Assembly (NCBI RefSeq): GCF_003472385.1
Contig: NZ_QRLV01000004.1
Span: 124,001-188,000, forward strand
Reading direction: 5' to 3'
DNA length: 64,000 bases
Source: Sutterella sp. AM11-39
GTDB taxonomy: Bacteria > Pseudomonadota > Gammaproteobacteria > Burkholderiales > Burkholderiaceae_F
In this document: in pieces, positions 15,782 through 24,559 of the stretch
Layout of the letters: every line of letters begins with the position of its first letter
Numbering within the stretch: the stretch's first letter is position 1
Made by a program: the position numbers and the translations under genes
The notes under the pieces: model-generated
Seen by the model: only the letters and a program-made list of their open reading frames with translations
What the model was told of the DNA's origin: nothing
The model's database searches: none

Positions 15782-17128
15782 CTACTGCAACAATCGGGTG
15801 ATGTCGTTGCCGAGCGCAAAGAAGGTCAGCCCGAAAATGAAGGCCATGCCGACGTAGATGCCGTACTTCTTCATTTTTTCGCCGGGCTTGCGGCGCATCA
15901 CAATCTCGTAGCAATAGAAAAGCAAATGACCGCCGTCTAGCATAGGCACCGGCAACAAGTTCAAAATGCCCAGGTTAACGGAAATGAGCGCCAGGAAGAG
16001 CAGATAGGAAAGCACGCCGAAACTCATCGCTTCGCCCGCCATTTCGCCGATCAGCACGGGACCGCCCAGACTGTCGGTCGACACAGCTCCGGTAAAGAGC
16101 CCCGCCAGCCCCATGATGGTAATTTTCGTCAGGCGCCACGTATCGGAAAAGCCCTTGGCGATGGCGCCGATCGGACCCTCGCGCGTGTAGACAAAATCGG
16201 GTTCGGCCGTAAACATTACGCCTAAACGTCCGATCTTGTTGCCCTTTTCGTCGACCTTCATGTCAGGCGTCACCTGTACATCCTGACGCACGCCTGCGCG
16301 CTCGATAGTCAAGTTGACCGCAACGCCCGCCTTATCGCGAATGACCCGCACGATCTCCTGCATGGTGCGTACGCGCTCGCCGTCCAACGCCACGATCGCG
16401 TCGTTAACCTGCAATCCCGCCTTTTCGGCAACGGAACCCGGCTCGACCTGCACGAGCGACACCTTACCCTGATACGGGAAAAGTCCAGCGACCAATGCGG
16501 GATCTTCCGTGCCGTCGTTTTTGACACCCGAAAGATCGAAGTAGACCTCGGTCTTGCGTCCGGATGCTTCGTCAAACGCCACGCGCACTTCCTTTTCGCC
16601 CAGATGCGCCAGCATTGCCATGCGCATGTCGTTGAAGGTCTCAACGCTCATGCCTTCCACGGACGTCGCCTTCCAGCCTTCCTCAATGCCAAGTTGCGCG
16701 GCCTGCGTATTGGGAAGCGGTTCGGCAAGTTTGGTCGAGGGTTGATACGTGCCCACCATAGCGAGAGCCGCATAGATCACAATTGCCAGGAGAAAGTTCA
16801 TCAGGGGGCCTGCGGCCACCACCGCAATGCGCTTTCCAACAGGCTTTTCCGAGAAGGACCAGCGCTTGAATTCAGCTTCGGTCAAGCCATGCTTCTGCGC
16901 CTCATCTTGTTGCATGCCCTCATCGAGCATCGAGACGTAACCGCCGAAAGGAATGGCCGAAATTCTCCACTCGCAGCCGCGTTTGTCAGTGCGCTTGTAG
17001 AGCACCTTGCCAAAGCCGATGCTAAAAGCCAATACCTTGACGCCGCACCAGCGCGCGACGATGTAGTGCCCCCATTCGTGCACAAGCACGAGAATGGAGA
17101 GCGTAATCAGAAAACCGATCACTGCCAT
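15782..17128 (-). CDS. rseP: Site-2 metalloprotease RseP
   Basis: RseP cuts membrane-embedded anti-sigma factors and remnant signal peptides inside the inner membrane. The zinc motif HEWGH is at residues 17-21 in the first membrane segment, and the third ligand motif PMLDGGHLL is near residue 395. Periplasmic PDZ domains lie between them; one contains GSVAEKAGLQVNDAI. The length (448) matches the family. In most relatives rseP lies between dxr and bamA. Here nrdD/nrdG separate it from dxr, and about 12 kb of reductase genes separate it from bamA. It is the site-2 protease of the sigma-E envelope-stress pathway in E. coli. Confidence 0.96.
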   Translation of the reverse strand: MAVIGFLITLSILVLVHEWGHYIVARWCGVKVLAFSIGFGKVLYKRTDKRGCEWRISAIPFGGYVSMLDEGMQQDEAQKHGLTEAEFKRWSFSEKPVGKRIAVVAAGPLMNFLLAIVIYAALAMVGTYQPSTKLAEPLPNTQAAQLGIEEGWKATSVEGMSVETFNDMRMAMLAHLGEKEVRVAFDEASGRKTEVYFDLSGVKNDGTEDPALVAGLFPYQGKVSLVQVEPGSVAEKAGLQVNDAIVALDGERVRTMQEIVRVIRDKAGVAVNLTIERAGVRQDVQVTPDMKVDEKGNKIGRLGVMFTAEPDFVYTREGPIGAIAKGFSDTWRLTKITIMGLAGLFTGAVSTDSLGGPVLIGEMAGEAMSFGVLSYLLFLALISVNLGILNLLPVPMLDGGHLLFYCYEIVMRRKPGEKMKKYGIYVGMAFIFGLTFFALGNDITRLLQ

Positions 17129-17156
17129 AGATGTTGCAATGGTCTAAATCCAACAA

Positions 17157-17209
17157 AGAAAAAAGCCTGCGTTCACGATTCTTTTTCGGAAAAGAATCAT
17201 GCGGCAGGC
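17157..17209 (-). terminator. Terminator after nrdG
   Basis: The outer stem is GCCTGC (17165-17170) with GCAGGC (17204-17209). The inner stem is GATTCTTTT with AAAAGAATC around a TCGG loop. On the minus strand an eight-base T-run (17157-17164) follows. Confidence 0.8.
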
Positions 17210-17261
17210 ATCTGACCGGCAAAACGTTTGCCGTTTGATCGAGTCAAGCGAAATTCAGGAA

Positions 17262-17741
17262 TTACGCCGCAACCTCGCATCGTATCGGAATCACGCGCTG
17301 ATTGGAGCTCCCAAACCAGTTGCCTTTTCCTTCGACCTTGTACTTCTCGATGAATGGACCGTCGACAACGGTGTCAACGTACTGAAAAATCTCAAGATCC
17401 TTGACCTTATCGTAAAGGCGTCCGGTCCAAAGCCAAATCGTTTTTTTGTTTCCGAACTTTTCACGCACGGCGCGGCACAGGTCCGTAAGCACGTCGACAT
17501 TCTCGGGTTCCAAGGGATCGCCCCCCAGAAGCGACAGACCGTCAACGTAGTCCTCTTCGAGCGCCTTCAGGATGCGCTCCTGCACGCTTTCGTCGTAGGG
17601 CTTGCCCGCGTCAAAGTCCCAGCTTTCGGGATTGAAGCACCCGCGGCAGCGAAGCCGGCAGCCCGAAACGAAAAGCGAAACACGCACGCCCGGGCCGTTT
17701 GCCGTATCAAAGTCAGAAATACCGATGTAGTTCATGGCCAA
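17262..17741 (-). CDS. nrdG: Anaerobic ribonucleotide reductase activating protein NrdG
   Basis: NrdG is the radical-SAM activase that uses a 4Fe-4S cluster and S-adenosylmethionine to make the glycyl radical on NrdD. The cluster motif CxxxCxxC is at C28, C32 and C35. NGPGVR just before it and GGDPLEPEN further on match the family. The length of 159 is normal. The start lies 6 bp after the nrdD stop codon, so the two are co-transcribed and translationally close. It works only without oxygen, so this organism makes deoxynucleotides under anaerobic conditions. Confidence 0.96.
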   Translation of the reverse strand: MAMNYIGISDFDTANGPGVRVSLFVSGCRLRCRGCFNPESWDFDAGKPYDESVQERILKALEEDYVDGLSLLGGDPLEPENVDVLTDLCRAVREKFGNKKTIWLWTGRLYDKVKDLEIFQYVDTVVDGPFIEKYKVEGKGNWFGSSNQRVIPIRCEVAA

Positions 17742-17747
17742 ATTCGG

Positions 17748-19910
17748 TTACATGCTCACGCGGTTCTTGATCTCGGCCATCTTGCCGTCATTCATGCGGC
17801 TCATGCCGTTGACGTTGGAGTAGCCCAAATAACCGCAGACGCGACTGATCACCGACAGGTTGGAGCTGCCGCAATGCGGGCACTTAAAGAGCACGTTGGT
17901 GCTGTGCTCGCCGCAATCGCCACAGTAAGCGCTGTCGAAGTTGACGCCCTGATAGAACCCCTTTTCCATGCCGCGGCGGATCATGGCGCGCACGGCCTGC
18001 ATGTTTTCGGGGTTGTCCAGACGCACGTACTGGATATGACCACCTTCGCACAGGTGGAAGTCTTCAAACTCGTGGTCCTGCTTTTCAAACGGAGAAATTT
18101 CTTCCGTCACGTTCACATGGAACGAGTTGGTGAAGTATTCCGGGCTGTAATGCGGCGTTGAGGCAAACACGTTTTCCACGCCCATCTTCTCGCAAAAACG
18201 GTCGTACTGACCGGCCTGCGTGGCGCACAGGCTTTCTGCGGGCGTACCGTAGATGGCGTAAAGATAACCGTCTTCCTTCTTGAACTCGGCAAGCTTGTCC
18301 TGCAGGTGACGCAGAATCGAAGCCGAAACTTCGCCGCCTTCGTCCACGAGGCGCTTGCCCGTCCAGAGGTAAGTGGTTTCATCAAGAGCCGTAATGCCGA
18401 AAGAAGCCGTCATGTAGCGCACGAGATCCCCGACGGTGTCGTCCGGGCTCTTCGTGCCTTCGTACAGACCGCCCTGCGTAAAGGCGAGCGGATTGGACGA
18501 GCACTTCTGATGACGCACGATGTCGTAGCGCTTCTTGAAGAAAGCACGGATCACTTCGAGGCGATCGTCGAGCATTTCCCAGAACTTTTCCTTCCAGTCG
18601 TCGGGATGTTCAATCTGAGCAAGCTTCAGAATGATCGGAAGGTTGAGCGATACCGCACCGATATTGCAGCGACCGATCGTGATCGCTTCGCCCTTTTCAT
18701 TGCGCCACAGCGACAGGAAGGCGCGGCAGCCCATCGGAGAAGTGATGGCACCGTACTTCTGGAAAATCTGCGAGACGCTGCCGTAGCGGCTCGACAGCGA
18801 CAGGTAGTCCGGATACATGCACTCGGCCGACGTCTTGACGGCTTCGTTGAAGAGTTCCGAAGAGAACGGATCGGCCTTGACCTGGTTGTCATCGTACAGG
18901 AACACGAGCTTGGGGAAGACCACGGGCTTGCCGTCCTTGCCGTGACCGTTGCGGCGCACCTGCAGCATGATCTTGCCGATCATGTAGAGCCAGCTCTTTT
19001 CGCGTTCGTCGTACTTCGCGGGATCCCACTGCCCGAACGTGATCGTCGTAAAGGCGAAGTCGCCGCGGCTGCACGGAACCGTGTTGAGCTTGAGTTCAAG
19101 CGACTGGAAGCCCTGTTCGAGTTCGCGGATGACGTCCTTACTTGCCACCTCTTCGGCCTTGGTTTCGTCCAGACCGAGTTCCATGTACTTTTCGATCGCG
19201 GCCTTTTCGCTCTTCAAAACATACGGCAACAGCACCTTGTCGAGTTCGGCGAGCGTAAAGCCGCCGAACTGCTGGGCCGTGGCCACGAGCGTAACGTCGC
19301 CGATCACCTGAAGAGCGGAAAGAACCGTCTTGGGTTCGGTGTACTGCACGTTGGACATTTCAAAGCCGCCCTTCAACACGTTGCCGATGTCAAAGAGGCA
19401 GCAATTGATGCAGCCCAGAATCATGTCGCGCAGATCGTGGATATAGATGTCACCGCGCTCGATGAGTTCCTTTTCCTTGCCGGAAAGATAGAACTGCTTG
19501 TAGAGCGACTTCGTGAGGTAGCCCTTGATAAGCGAGCCCTTCGTCGAAACAAGCGAGCTGTCGAAGTTTGCGTTTTCACGGTCGCCAAGACGTAACACGT
19601 CGTCGGCGTCCTGACGCAGCTGCTCGAACGTCTTTGCGTAGGTCTGCTTGTAGTAGCGGTATTCGGCGTAGGCGTCGGCCACTTCCTTGTACTGCAGGAA
19701 GGCGAGCACGGCGATCACCATCTCGTGGAGCTCGGCAACCGTCACCTGTTCGCGATGTTCCACACGGCTGTAGACCTCATCGGCGATCTGGTTCAGGTGG
19801 TCGGCGTCAATGACCTTGTCGCAGCGAAAGGCCGCCTTCTTGACGGCGCTCTGGATCTTCTCGGCATTGAAACGCTCGATGGTGTTGTCTTTTTTTACTA
19901 CTTTAGGCAT
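17748..19910 (-). CDS. nrdD: Anaerobic ribonucleoside-triphosphate reductase NrdD
   Basis: NrdD reduces ribonucleoside triphosphates to deoxynucleotides by a glycyl-radical mechanism. The N-terminal ATP-cone domain (about residues 1-90) gives allosteric control. The C-terminus has a four-cysteine zinc site (CGDCG and CPHCG) and the glycyl-radical loop RVCGYLGY about 30 residues from the end. The length is about 720. I chose the ATG at 19910; a GTG four codons upstream is possible. It forms an operon with nrdG and precedes rseP in this unusual arrangement. Confidence 0.97.
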   Translation of the reverse strand: MPKVVKKDNTIERFNAEKIQSAVKKAAFRCDKVIDADHLNQIADEVYSRVEHREQVTVAELHEMVIAVLAFLQYKEVADAYAEYRYYKQTYAKTFEQLRQDADDVLRLGDRENANFDSSLVSTKGSLIKGYLTKSLYKQFYLSGKEKELIERGDIYIHDLRDMILGCINCCLFDIGNVLKGGFEMSNVQYTEPKTVLSALQVIGDVTLVATAQQFGGFTLAELDKVLLPYVLKSEKAAIEKYMELGLDETKAEEVASKDVIRELEQGFQSLELKLNTVPCSRGDFAFTTITFGQWDPAKYDEREKSWLYMIGKIMLQVRRNGHGKDGKPVVFPKLVFLYDDNQVKADPFSSELFNEAVKTSAECMYPDYLSLSSRYGSVSQIFQKYGAITSPMGCRAFLSLWRNEKGEAITIGRCNIGAVSLNLPIILKLAQIEHPDDWKEKFWEMLDDRLEVIRAFFKKRYDIVRHQKCSSNPLAFTQGGLYEGTKSPDDTVGDLVRYMTASFGITALDETTYLWTGKRLVDEGGEVSASILRHLQDKLAEFKKEDGYLYAIYGTPAESLCATQAGQYDRFCEKMGVENVFASTPHYSPEYFTNSFHVNVTEEISPFEKQDHEFEDFHLCEGGHIQYVRLDNPENMQAVRAMIRRGMEKGFYQGVNFDSAYCGDCGEHSTNVLFKCPHCGSSNLSVISRVCGYLGYSNVNGMSRMNDGKMAEIKNRVSM

Positions 19911-20222
19911 CTGGCTCACCACCCGCTACGGGGTCGAAAACAACGAATACAAAGTTCAAAAACCCGAAAAACTGCCCGCAAATCAGCACTTTTCAGGCAA
20001 AAAGGCGGAAAAAATTCCTTCGCCGACTCACCACTTGATATGGGGCCAATTGCGAAGGAATCCACAACGGATTGTTATTCTAAGATTCAATGCAACCGAG
20101 TCAAGAGGGTCTACTCCATCCCCCAAAGGGGGTATTTGACCCGCTTTTTCCTTGCACATCAGGCCTAAAAGGCGCTTGTCGTCACAATCCCTCGAAAAAT
20201 ATTTTTTTCGATAGCTGCCGTC
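19911..20222. other. Intergenic region dxr-nrdD
   Basis: This 310-bp stretch must hold the nrdD promoter. It contains an AT-rich hairpin just after dxr (CGAAAAA / TTTTTCG, about 20193-20212). It also has a compound hairpin at 20107-20142 with outer arms GGGTC/GACCC and inner arms CCCCC/GGGGG, followed by a T-run only on the plus strand. I looked for NrdR boxes and FNR boxes and saw none that are convincing. No coding sequence is evident. Confidence 0.5.
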
Positions 20223-21398
20223 TTATGCCAGTTTTGACACCTGGTAAGCCGCCTCACGGCGGGCCGCGGCGTCAACCGACAGAATTTCCTCGACACTTGC
20301 GGGCGTCTTGGGATCGAAAAGCACCTGCATCGTGCGCTGGCAGACTTCGGCGATGCCCGTAAAGGAAATGCGTTCGTTGAGGAACGCCTCGACGCCGATC
20401 TCATTGGCAGCATTGAGCACAATGCTTGCCGTGCCGCCCTCTCGCAACGCCTCGTAGGCGTATGCAAGCTGCACGAAACGCTTGACGTCGGGCTCGCAGA
20501 AATTGAGCTGCGAGAGTGCAAACGGATCGAGACGTTTGGTGCCCGCAGACAACCTTTCGGGCCAGCCCAGGCAATAGGCAACCGGATGCTTCATCGAAGC
20601 GGTGCCGAGCTGCGCGATAAAGGAACCGTCGCCGTACTCGACCATCGAGTGCACCACCGACTGCGGATGAATGACCACGTGAATGCGATCCTGCGGAACA
20701 TCGAAAAGCCAGCGCGCTTCGATCACTTCCAGGCCTTTGTTCATCAGTGTCGCCGAGTCAATCGAAATCTTGCGGCCCATCTGCCAGGTTGGATGCGCAA
20801 GCGCCATCGCTGGCGTCACGGTGCTGAGGTCAAGTTCCGGCCGATCGCGAAACGGTCCGCCCGAGCAAGTGAGCCACAGACGGCACTGACGGCGATCCTC
20901 TTCCGAAGCGCCGGTCAGACATTGAAAGATCGCATTGTGTTCGCTGTCAACGGGCAGCATCACTGCTCCGTTTTCACGCACGGTCTGCTGAAGCAGCTCT
21001 CCGCCGCAAACAACGCTTTCCTTGTTGGCATGCAGGATGCGCTTTCCGGCCTTGGCTGCAGCAAAGGTGGCGGGCACCCCTGCCGCACCCACCACGGCAA
21101 CGATCACTGTCTGTGCTTCGTTGTCGGAAGCAAGCTGCACTGCCGCTTCCGTGCCGCTCAGAATCTCGACGTCACCTTTTCCGGCTTCCTTCAGAAGGTA
21201 AGAGAGTCTGTCAGCCTTGGTGGCATCTGCAATTCCCACGCGCTTGACGCCGAAACGAACCGCGATGTCGGCAAGCTTTTCAACGTTGCTGTGCGCGGCA
21301 ACGGAAAAGAGCCGAAATTTGTCCGGATAAAGAGCCAGCACTTCCAACGCACTTTGGCCCACGGAGCCGGTGGCTCCCAATAAACATACGTTTTGCAT
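20223..21398 (-). CDS. dxr: 1-deoxy-D-xylulose-5-phosphate reductoisomerase
   Basis: Dxr makes 2-C-methyl-D-erythritol 4-phosphate, the committed step of the non-mevalonate isoprenoid pathway, which feeds undecaprenyl diphosphate made by UppS. The NADPH motif GATGSVG is at residues 8-14. NKESVV (about 122) and the catalytic loop region GRKISIDSATLMNKGLEVIEA (about 200-225) are present. The length of 391 is normal. It is encoded 22 bp after a metallophosphoesterase gene. In most Burkholderiales dxr sits between cdsA and rseP; here it is 16 kb from cdsA. Confidence 0.97.
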   Translation of the reverse strand: MQNVCLLGATGSVGQSALEVLALYPDKFRLFSVAAHSNVEKLADIAVRFGVKRVGIADATKADRLSYLLKEAGKGDVEILSGTEAAVQLASDNEAQTVIVAVVGAAGVPATFAAAKAGKRILHANKESVVCGGELLQQTVRENGAVMLPVDSEHNAIFQCLTGASEEDRRQCRLWLTCSGGPFRDRPELDLSTVTPAMALAHPTWQMGRKISIDSATLMNKGLEVIEARWLFDVPQDRIHVVIHPQSVVHSMVEYGDGSFIAQLGTASMKHPVAYCLGWPERLSAGTKRLDPFALSQLNFCEPDVKRFVQLAYAYEALREGGTASIVLNAANEIGVEAFLNERISFTGIAEVCQRTMQVLFDPKTPASVEEILSVDAAARREAAYQVSKLA

Positions 21399-21420
21399 CG
21401 AAAATCTTCCACGTTGTCCG

Positions 21421-22581
21421 TTACTTGTCCTGCGTTGCGGCGACTACAGCCGTTTCCGGAGCGCGCTTTAGCGTAAGGAGCGAAATCTCACCCACCGTGC
21501 CCAGGCGAAGCAAAAAGCCATTCCAAACATCGGTACCCTGGTTGACGTAAAGCTTCATATCGCCCACGTCATAGAGACCGCGAATAAACCCGTTGTTGAG
21601 TTTGCCGACCACAGGATTGAGCGCAAGCACCTGACCGCCGTGCGTGTGCCCCGAAAGCATCAGATCGGCCTTGCCGGCATAAAGAGCGGCATACTTGGGC
21701 TGATGAGAAAGAAGCAGTCGGAAGGATGTTTGCTCGGGCACCGCCGCACTAGCCTTGACAATGTCGGGCAATTCTCTGCCGTAGCGCTGAGCCATCGGGT
21801 CGGTAAGACCGATCACGGAAAGCGTCTTTCCATTGATCTCAACCGAAACGGAAGCATTTTTAAGCCACGTCATGCCCAACGTCGGCATAAAGCGCATCCA
21901 GCCATCATAGTCAACGTAATGCTCGTGATTGCCTTCGATGCCGAAGACTCCGTACTTGGCCTTGAGGTTCTTCAAAGGCTCCAGATCGTAACCCCGCTTT
22001 TCAGGCGTGCCGTCGACAAAATCTCCCGTGAGCGCAATCAGATCAGGCGAAAGCGCATTGGTACGCTCAACGATCTCTTCGACGCGTTCGCGCGTAAAGA
22101 CGGATGAAACATGCAGGTCGCTTAACTGAGCAATGCGCAGTCCGTCGAGCTCGGCGGGCAGGCCCTTGACAGCCACTTCCTGCTCGACCACCTCAAGACT
22201 GATCACCGACTTGAACATTCCCAGGCAGGAAAACGCCACGGACAGTCCCAGAATCGTACCTGCCACAATGCGGCTGCGGCCCAGATACGGAAACGGCAGA
22301 CCGATGATGCGAAGCGGAACGCTCAGAATCTCTCGCCCGATAACGAGGATGCCGACCAAAAGCGTGAAATTTTGAAAGATGCTTCCGGCGTACATCACCC
22401 ACACAGGCAAATCGGGCGCCACCATCGAGCCCCCGATAAAGCGCGTGACACTCGGGAAAAAGGCTCCCGGCAGCACGGCAAACAGACACCACAGGCGCTT
22501 GCGCCGATCGTGAATGACCGGGCAGATGCCGCGCACATAGATGATGATCGCCAAAACAAGATAAATCACCACAAAGCGCAT
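21421..22581 (-). CDS. Membrane-anchored calcineurin-like metallophosphoesterase
   Basis: The 386-residue protein has about four N-terminal membrane segments (residues 1-125) and a C-terminal phosphoesterase domain. The metal-binding motifs are in order: SDLHV, LTGDFVDG, GNHEHY, SHQP and SGHTHGGQ. This is the YaeI/YkuE-like group of the calcineurin superfamily, some members of which are linked to envelope lipids. The substrate cannot be read from sequence. It lies between dxr and the NarX-like kinase with gaps of 22 and 3 bp, so the three are probably one transcript. Confidence 0.9.
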   Translation of the reverse strand: MRFVVIYLVLAIIIYVRGICPVIHDRRKRLWCLFAVLPGAFFPSVTRFIGGSMVAPDLPVWVMYAGSIFQNFTLLVGILVIGREILSVPLRIIGLPFPYLGRSRIVAGTILGLSVAFSCLGMFKSVISLEVVEQEVAVKGLPAELDGLRIAQLSDLHVSSVFTRERVEEIVERTNALSPDLIALTGDFVDGTPEKRGYDLEPLKNLKAKYGVFGIEGNHEHYVDYDGWMRFMPTLGMTWLKNASVSVEINGKTLSVIGLTDPMAQRYGRELPDIVKASAAVPEQTSFRLLLSHQPKYAALYAGKADLMLSGHTHGGQVLALNPVVGKLNNGFIRGLYDVGDMKLYVNQGTDVWNGFLLRLGTVGEISLLTLKRAPETAVVAATQDK

Positions 22582-22584
22582 GAC

Positions 22585-24546
22585 TTAGTCCTCGCTTGAC
22601 GCAGCCGCTGAAGAACGCCGACTGCTGCGGTCTTCTACGGTAGTCTCCGAAATCACCAGCTGCACGCAGGTGCCGCTCTCGAACAGATCCTGCGAGACGT
22701 TTTGCACCGTCACCTTGGCTCCGATGCGCTGCGCACGCTCGCCCATAATGTTGAGACCGACGTGACGCTTGCTGCGCTTTTTCAGAATATCCTGGTTGAT
22801 GCCGATGCCGTTGTCGACAACCGAGAGTTTGAATTCGGCTCCGTACTCAATATTGATGAGCACCTGCGTGGCCTTGGAGTGCTTGCGCACGTTGGCAAGC
22901 GCCTCCTGCATGATGAAGATCACCTGAATCTTCTGTCGATCGGTGAGTTCAACTTCGGGACCCGTGACCGTGAGCTTCACAGGCAGTTTCGTCTGCGATT
23001 CAAAACGATCGATCACGGTATTGATCGCTTCCGAGAAGCTTTCGGTGTGCACGCGCTCGCGGAAGTTCAAAAGCAATTCGCGCACGTCTTCGTAGGATTC
23101 CTGCACGCCCGCCTTGATCTGAGCCACTGTGGTGTCAACGAGTTCCTTGTCGTCGGTATGAAGACCGCTTTCCAGTAGCTGCACCTGCAGATTCAGAAAA
23201 GAGAGAGACTGCGCAATCGAGTCGTGCAGACCCTGCGCCATCAGATTGCGCTCCTGAACAACGGCGTACTGCTGTTCTCTTTCAACCAGACGAAGACTGT
23301 CGACGGCAATGCCCAGATGAGATCCGAAACTTTCGTAGAGCTTGTAGGTCTGCGGCAACAGACGCGTGTCGAGATTGAAGTACAGCAGGAAAAACCCGAG
23401 ATCCTTCGAGCCGCTGCGGATATGAAAGAGGTATGCGGTTCGAAACTGCTTTTCGGTTTCCACGCGCAGCTGAGAGAGGAAGTCTTCGGGCATGCCCGGC
23501 GTAATGCGCAGCGGCAGATCGCTTCTGAGGCTCTCTTCGACGCCTTCAAGCGGCAACGGATTCATGGAGAACCACGCAAAGGTCTTCGCAGGCAAATCCA
23601 TGCTCGCGGAAAGTTCAATGAGGCCCCGCTTGCGGTCAATCAAAAACACCGCACAGGCTTGGGCAGGCGTGTACTGCATCAAATGAGCCGCAAAGCCCTC
23701 GCACATTTCGTCGACCGAGTGCTGCTGCGAAACAAAACTCGTCATTTCATAAAGGTGCGAAAGATTGCGGTTCTTTTCTTCGACCGCCTCGGTCTTTTCC
23801 TTTACCTTGGCCGCCAGATTTTCGACCAAATCCTGCAAGCGCCCTGCCATAGCATTAAAGTCGGCGGCAATGGCTTCGAATTCGCTGGCACCCACCAGAT
23901 GCAGCCTCGTATCGAGCTTACCTTCGCGTACGGCCGAAAGCCCCGTTCGGACATACTCGGTCGGACGAATCACCCAGCTCATCAGGAAATACATGATCCC
24001 GAAGAGGCTGCCGATAGCAAGAAACATCAGAAGCGTCTGAACGCCCCTTTGAATCATCAGAGCCTTGTCACGGTTGACGGCAATCTGCTTGTTGACAGTA
24101 TCGATCTTCGTGATGAAGCGTTCCAGCTCATCGGTGCCGATCGGATTGGACTTTTCGCGGGCGAGCAAGAAAAGCGGCCCCACCACATTGCGCCATTCGT
24201 TCAGAAGCGCATCAACGGCCTTCTGTTCTTTGCTACGGTCAATAAAAAACTCGTCGCCGAGATCGCGTTTGCCGATGCGGCGCATCGCCTCGTCAATGGC
24301 TCGGTATTGCGTGGCGAAATCCTCTCCCCCAAACGCACGATCCGCAAAAAGATTCAGACGATAGACGCGGGCCGGAAGGCTTCCCACCTCGTACTGATAG
24401 GCGCCTGCCGTCTGCACCTGCTGACTCAGATACATCTGGTAGCCGATGGCGCAGATGATGAAGGTCACCCACAGGGCCGTGAGCGTAATCAGACGCGTCG
24501 AGAGCCTGTCGTAGAAACGAATCATGCGTTTGATGTTGAAGTCCAT
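22585..24546 (-). CDS. NarX/NarQ-type sensor histidine kinase, unpaired
   Basis: The 653-residue protein has TM1 (about residues 20-40), a periplasmic four-helix-type sensor region, TM2 (about 180-200), HAMP, a coiled linker, a GAF-like region, the HisKA_3 phospho-acceptor (GLHDSIAQSLSF) and a GHKL ATPase (DNGIGI). The start at 24546 clears parC by 14 bp; an in-frame start at 24597 would overlap it. The sensor begins with a P-box-like GSLPARVYRL at 55-64. In E. coli NarX the equivalent is GSLRMQSYRL, where Arg54 binds nitrate; here that position is Pro58. The later Arg is kept. No NarL-type response regulator is adjacent. The ligand may therefore not be nitrate. Confidence 0.9.
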   Translation of the reverse strand: MDFNIKRMIRFYDRLSTRLITLTALWVTFIICAIGYQMYLSQQVQTAGAYQYEVGSLPARVYRLNLFADRAFGGEDFATQYRAIDEAMRRIGKRDLGDEFFIDRSKEQKAVDALLNEWRNVVGPLFLLAREKSNPIGTDELERFITKIDTVNKQIAVNRDKALMIQRGVQTLLMFLAIGSLFGIMYFLMSWVIRPTEYVRTGLSAVREGKLDTRLHLVGASEFEAIAADFNAMAGRLQDLVENLAAKVKEKTEAVEEKNRNLSHLYEMTSFVSQQHSVDEMCEGFAAHLMQYTPAQACAVFLIDRKRGLIELSASMDLPAKTFAWFSMNPLPLEGVEESLRSDLPLRITPGMPEDFLSQLRVETEKQFRTAYLFHIRSGSKDLGFFLLYFNLDTRLLPQTYKLYESFGSHLGIAVDSLRLVEREQQYAVVQERNLMAQGLHDSIAQSLSFLNLQVQLLESGLHTDDKELVDTTVAQIKAGVQESYEDVRELLLNFRERVHTESFSEAINTVIDRFESQTKLPVKLTVTGPEVELTDRQKIQVIFIMQEALANVRKHSKATQVLINIEYGAEFKLSVVDNGIGINQDILKKRSKRHVGLNIMGERAQRIGAKVTVQNVSQDLFESGTCVQLVISETTVEDRSSRRSSAAASSED

Positions 24547-24559
24547 ATCGCCTCGGCTG

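Noticed and set aside
19911..20222. NrdR box upstream of nrdD
   Set aside because: I searched for the ACA..TGT-type paired boxes and found none that fit; the promoter control remains open.
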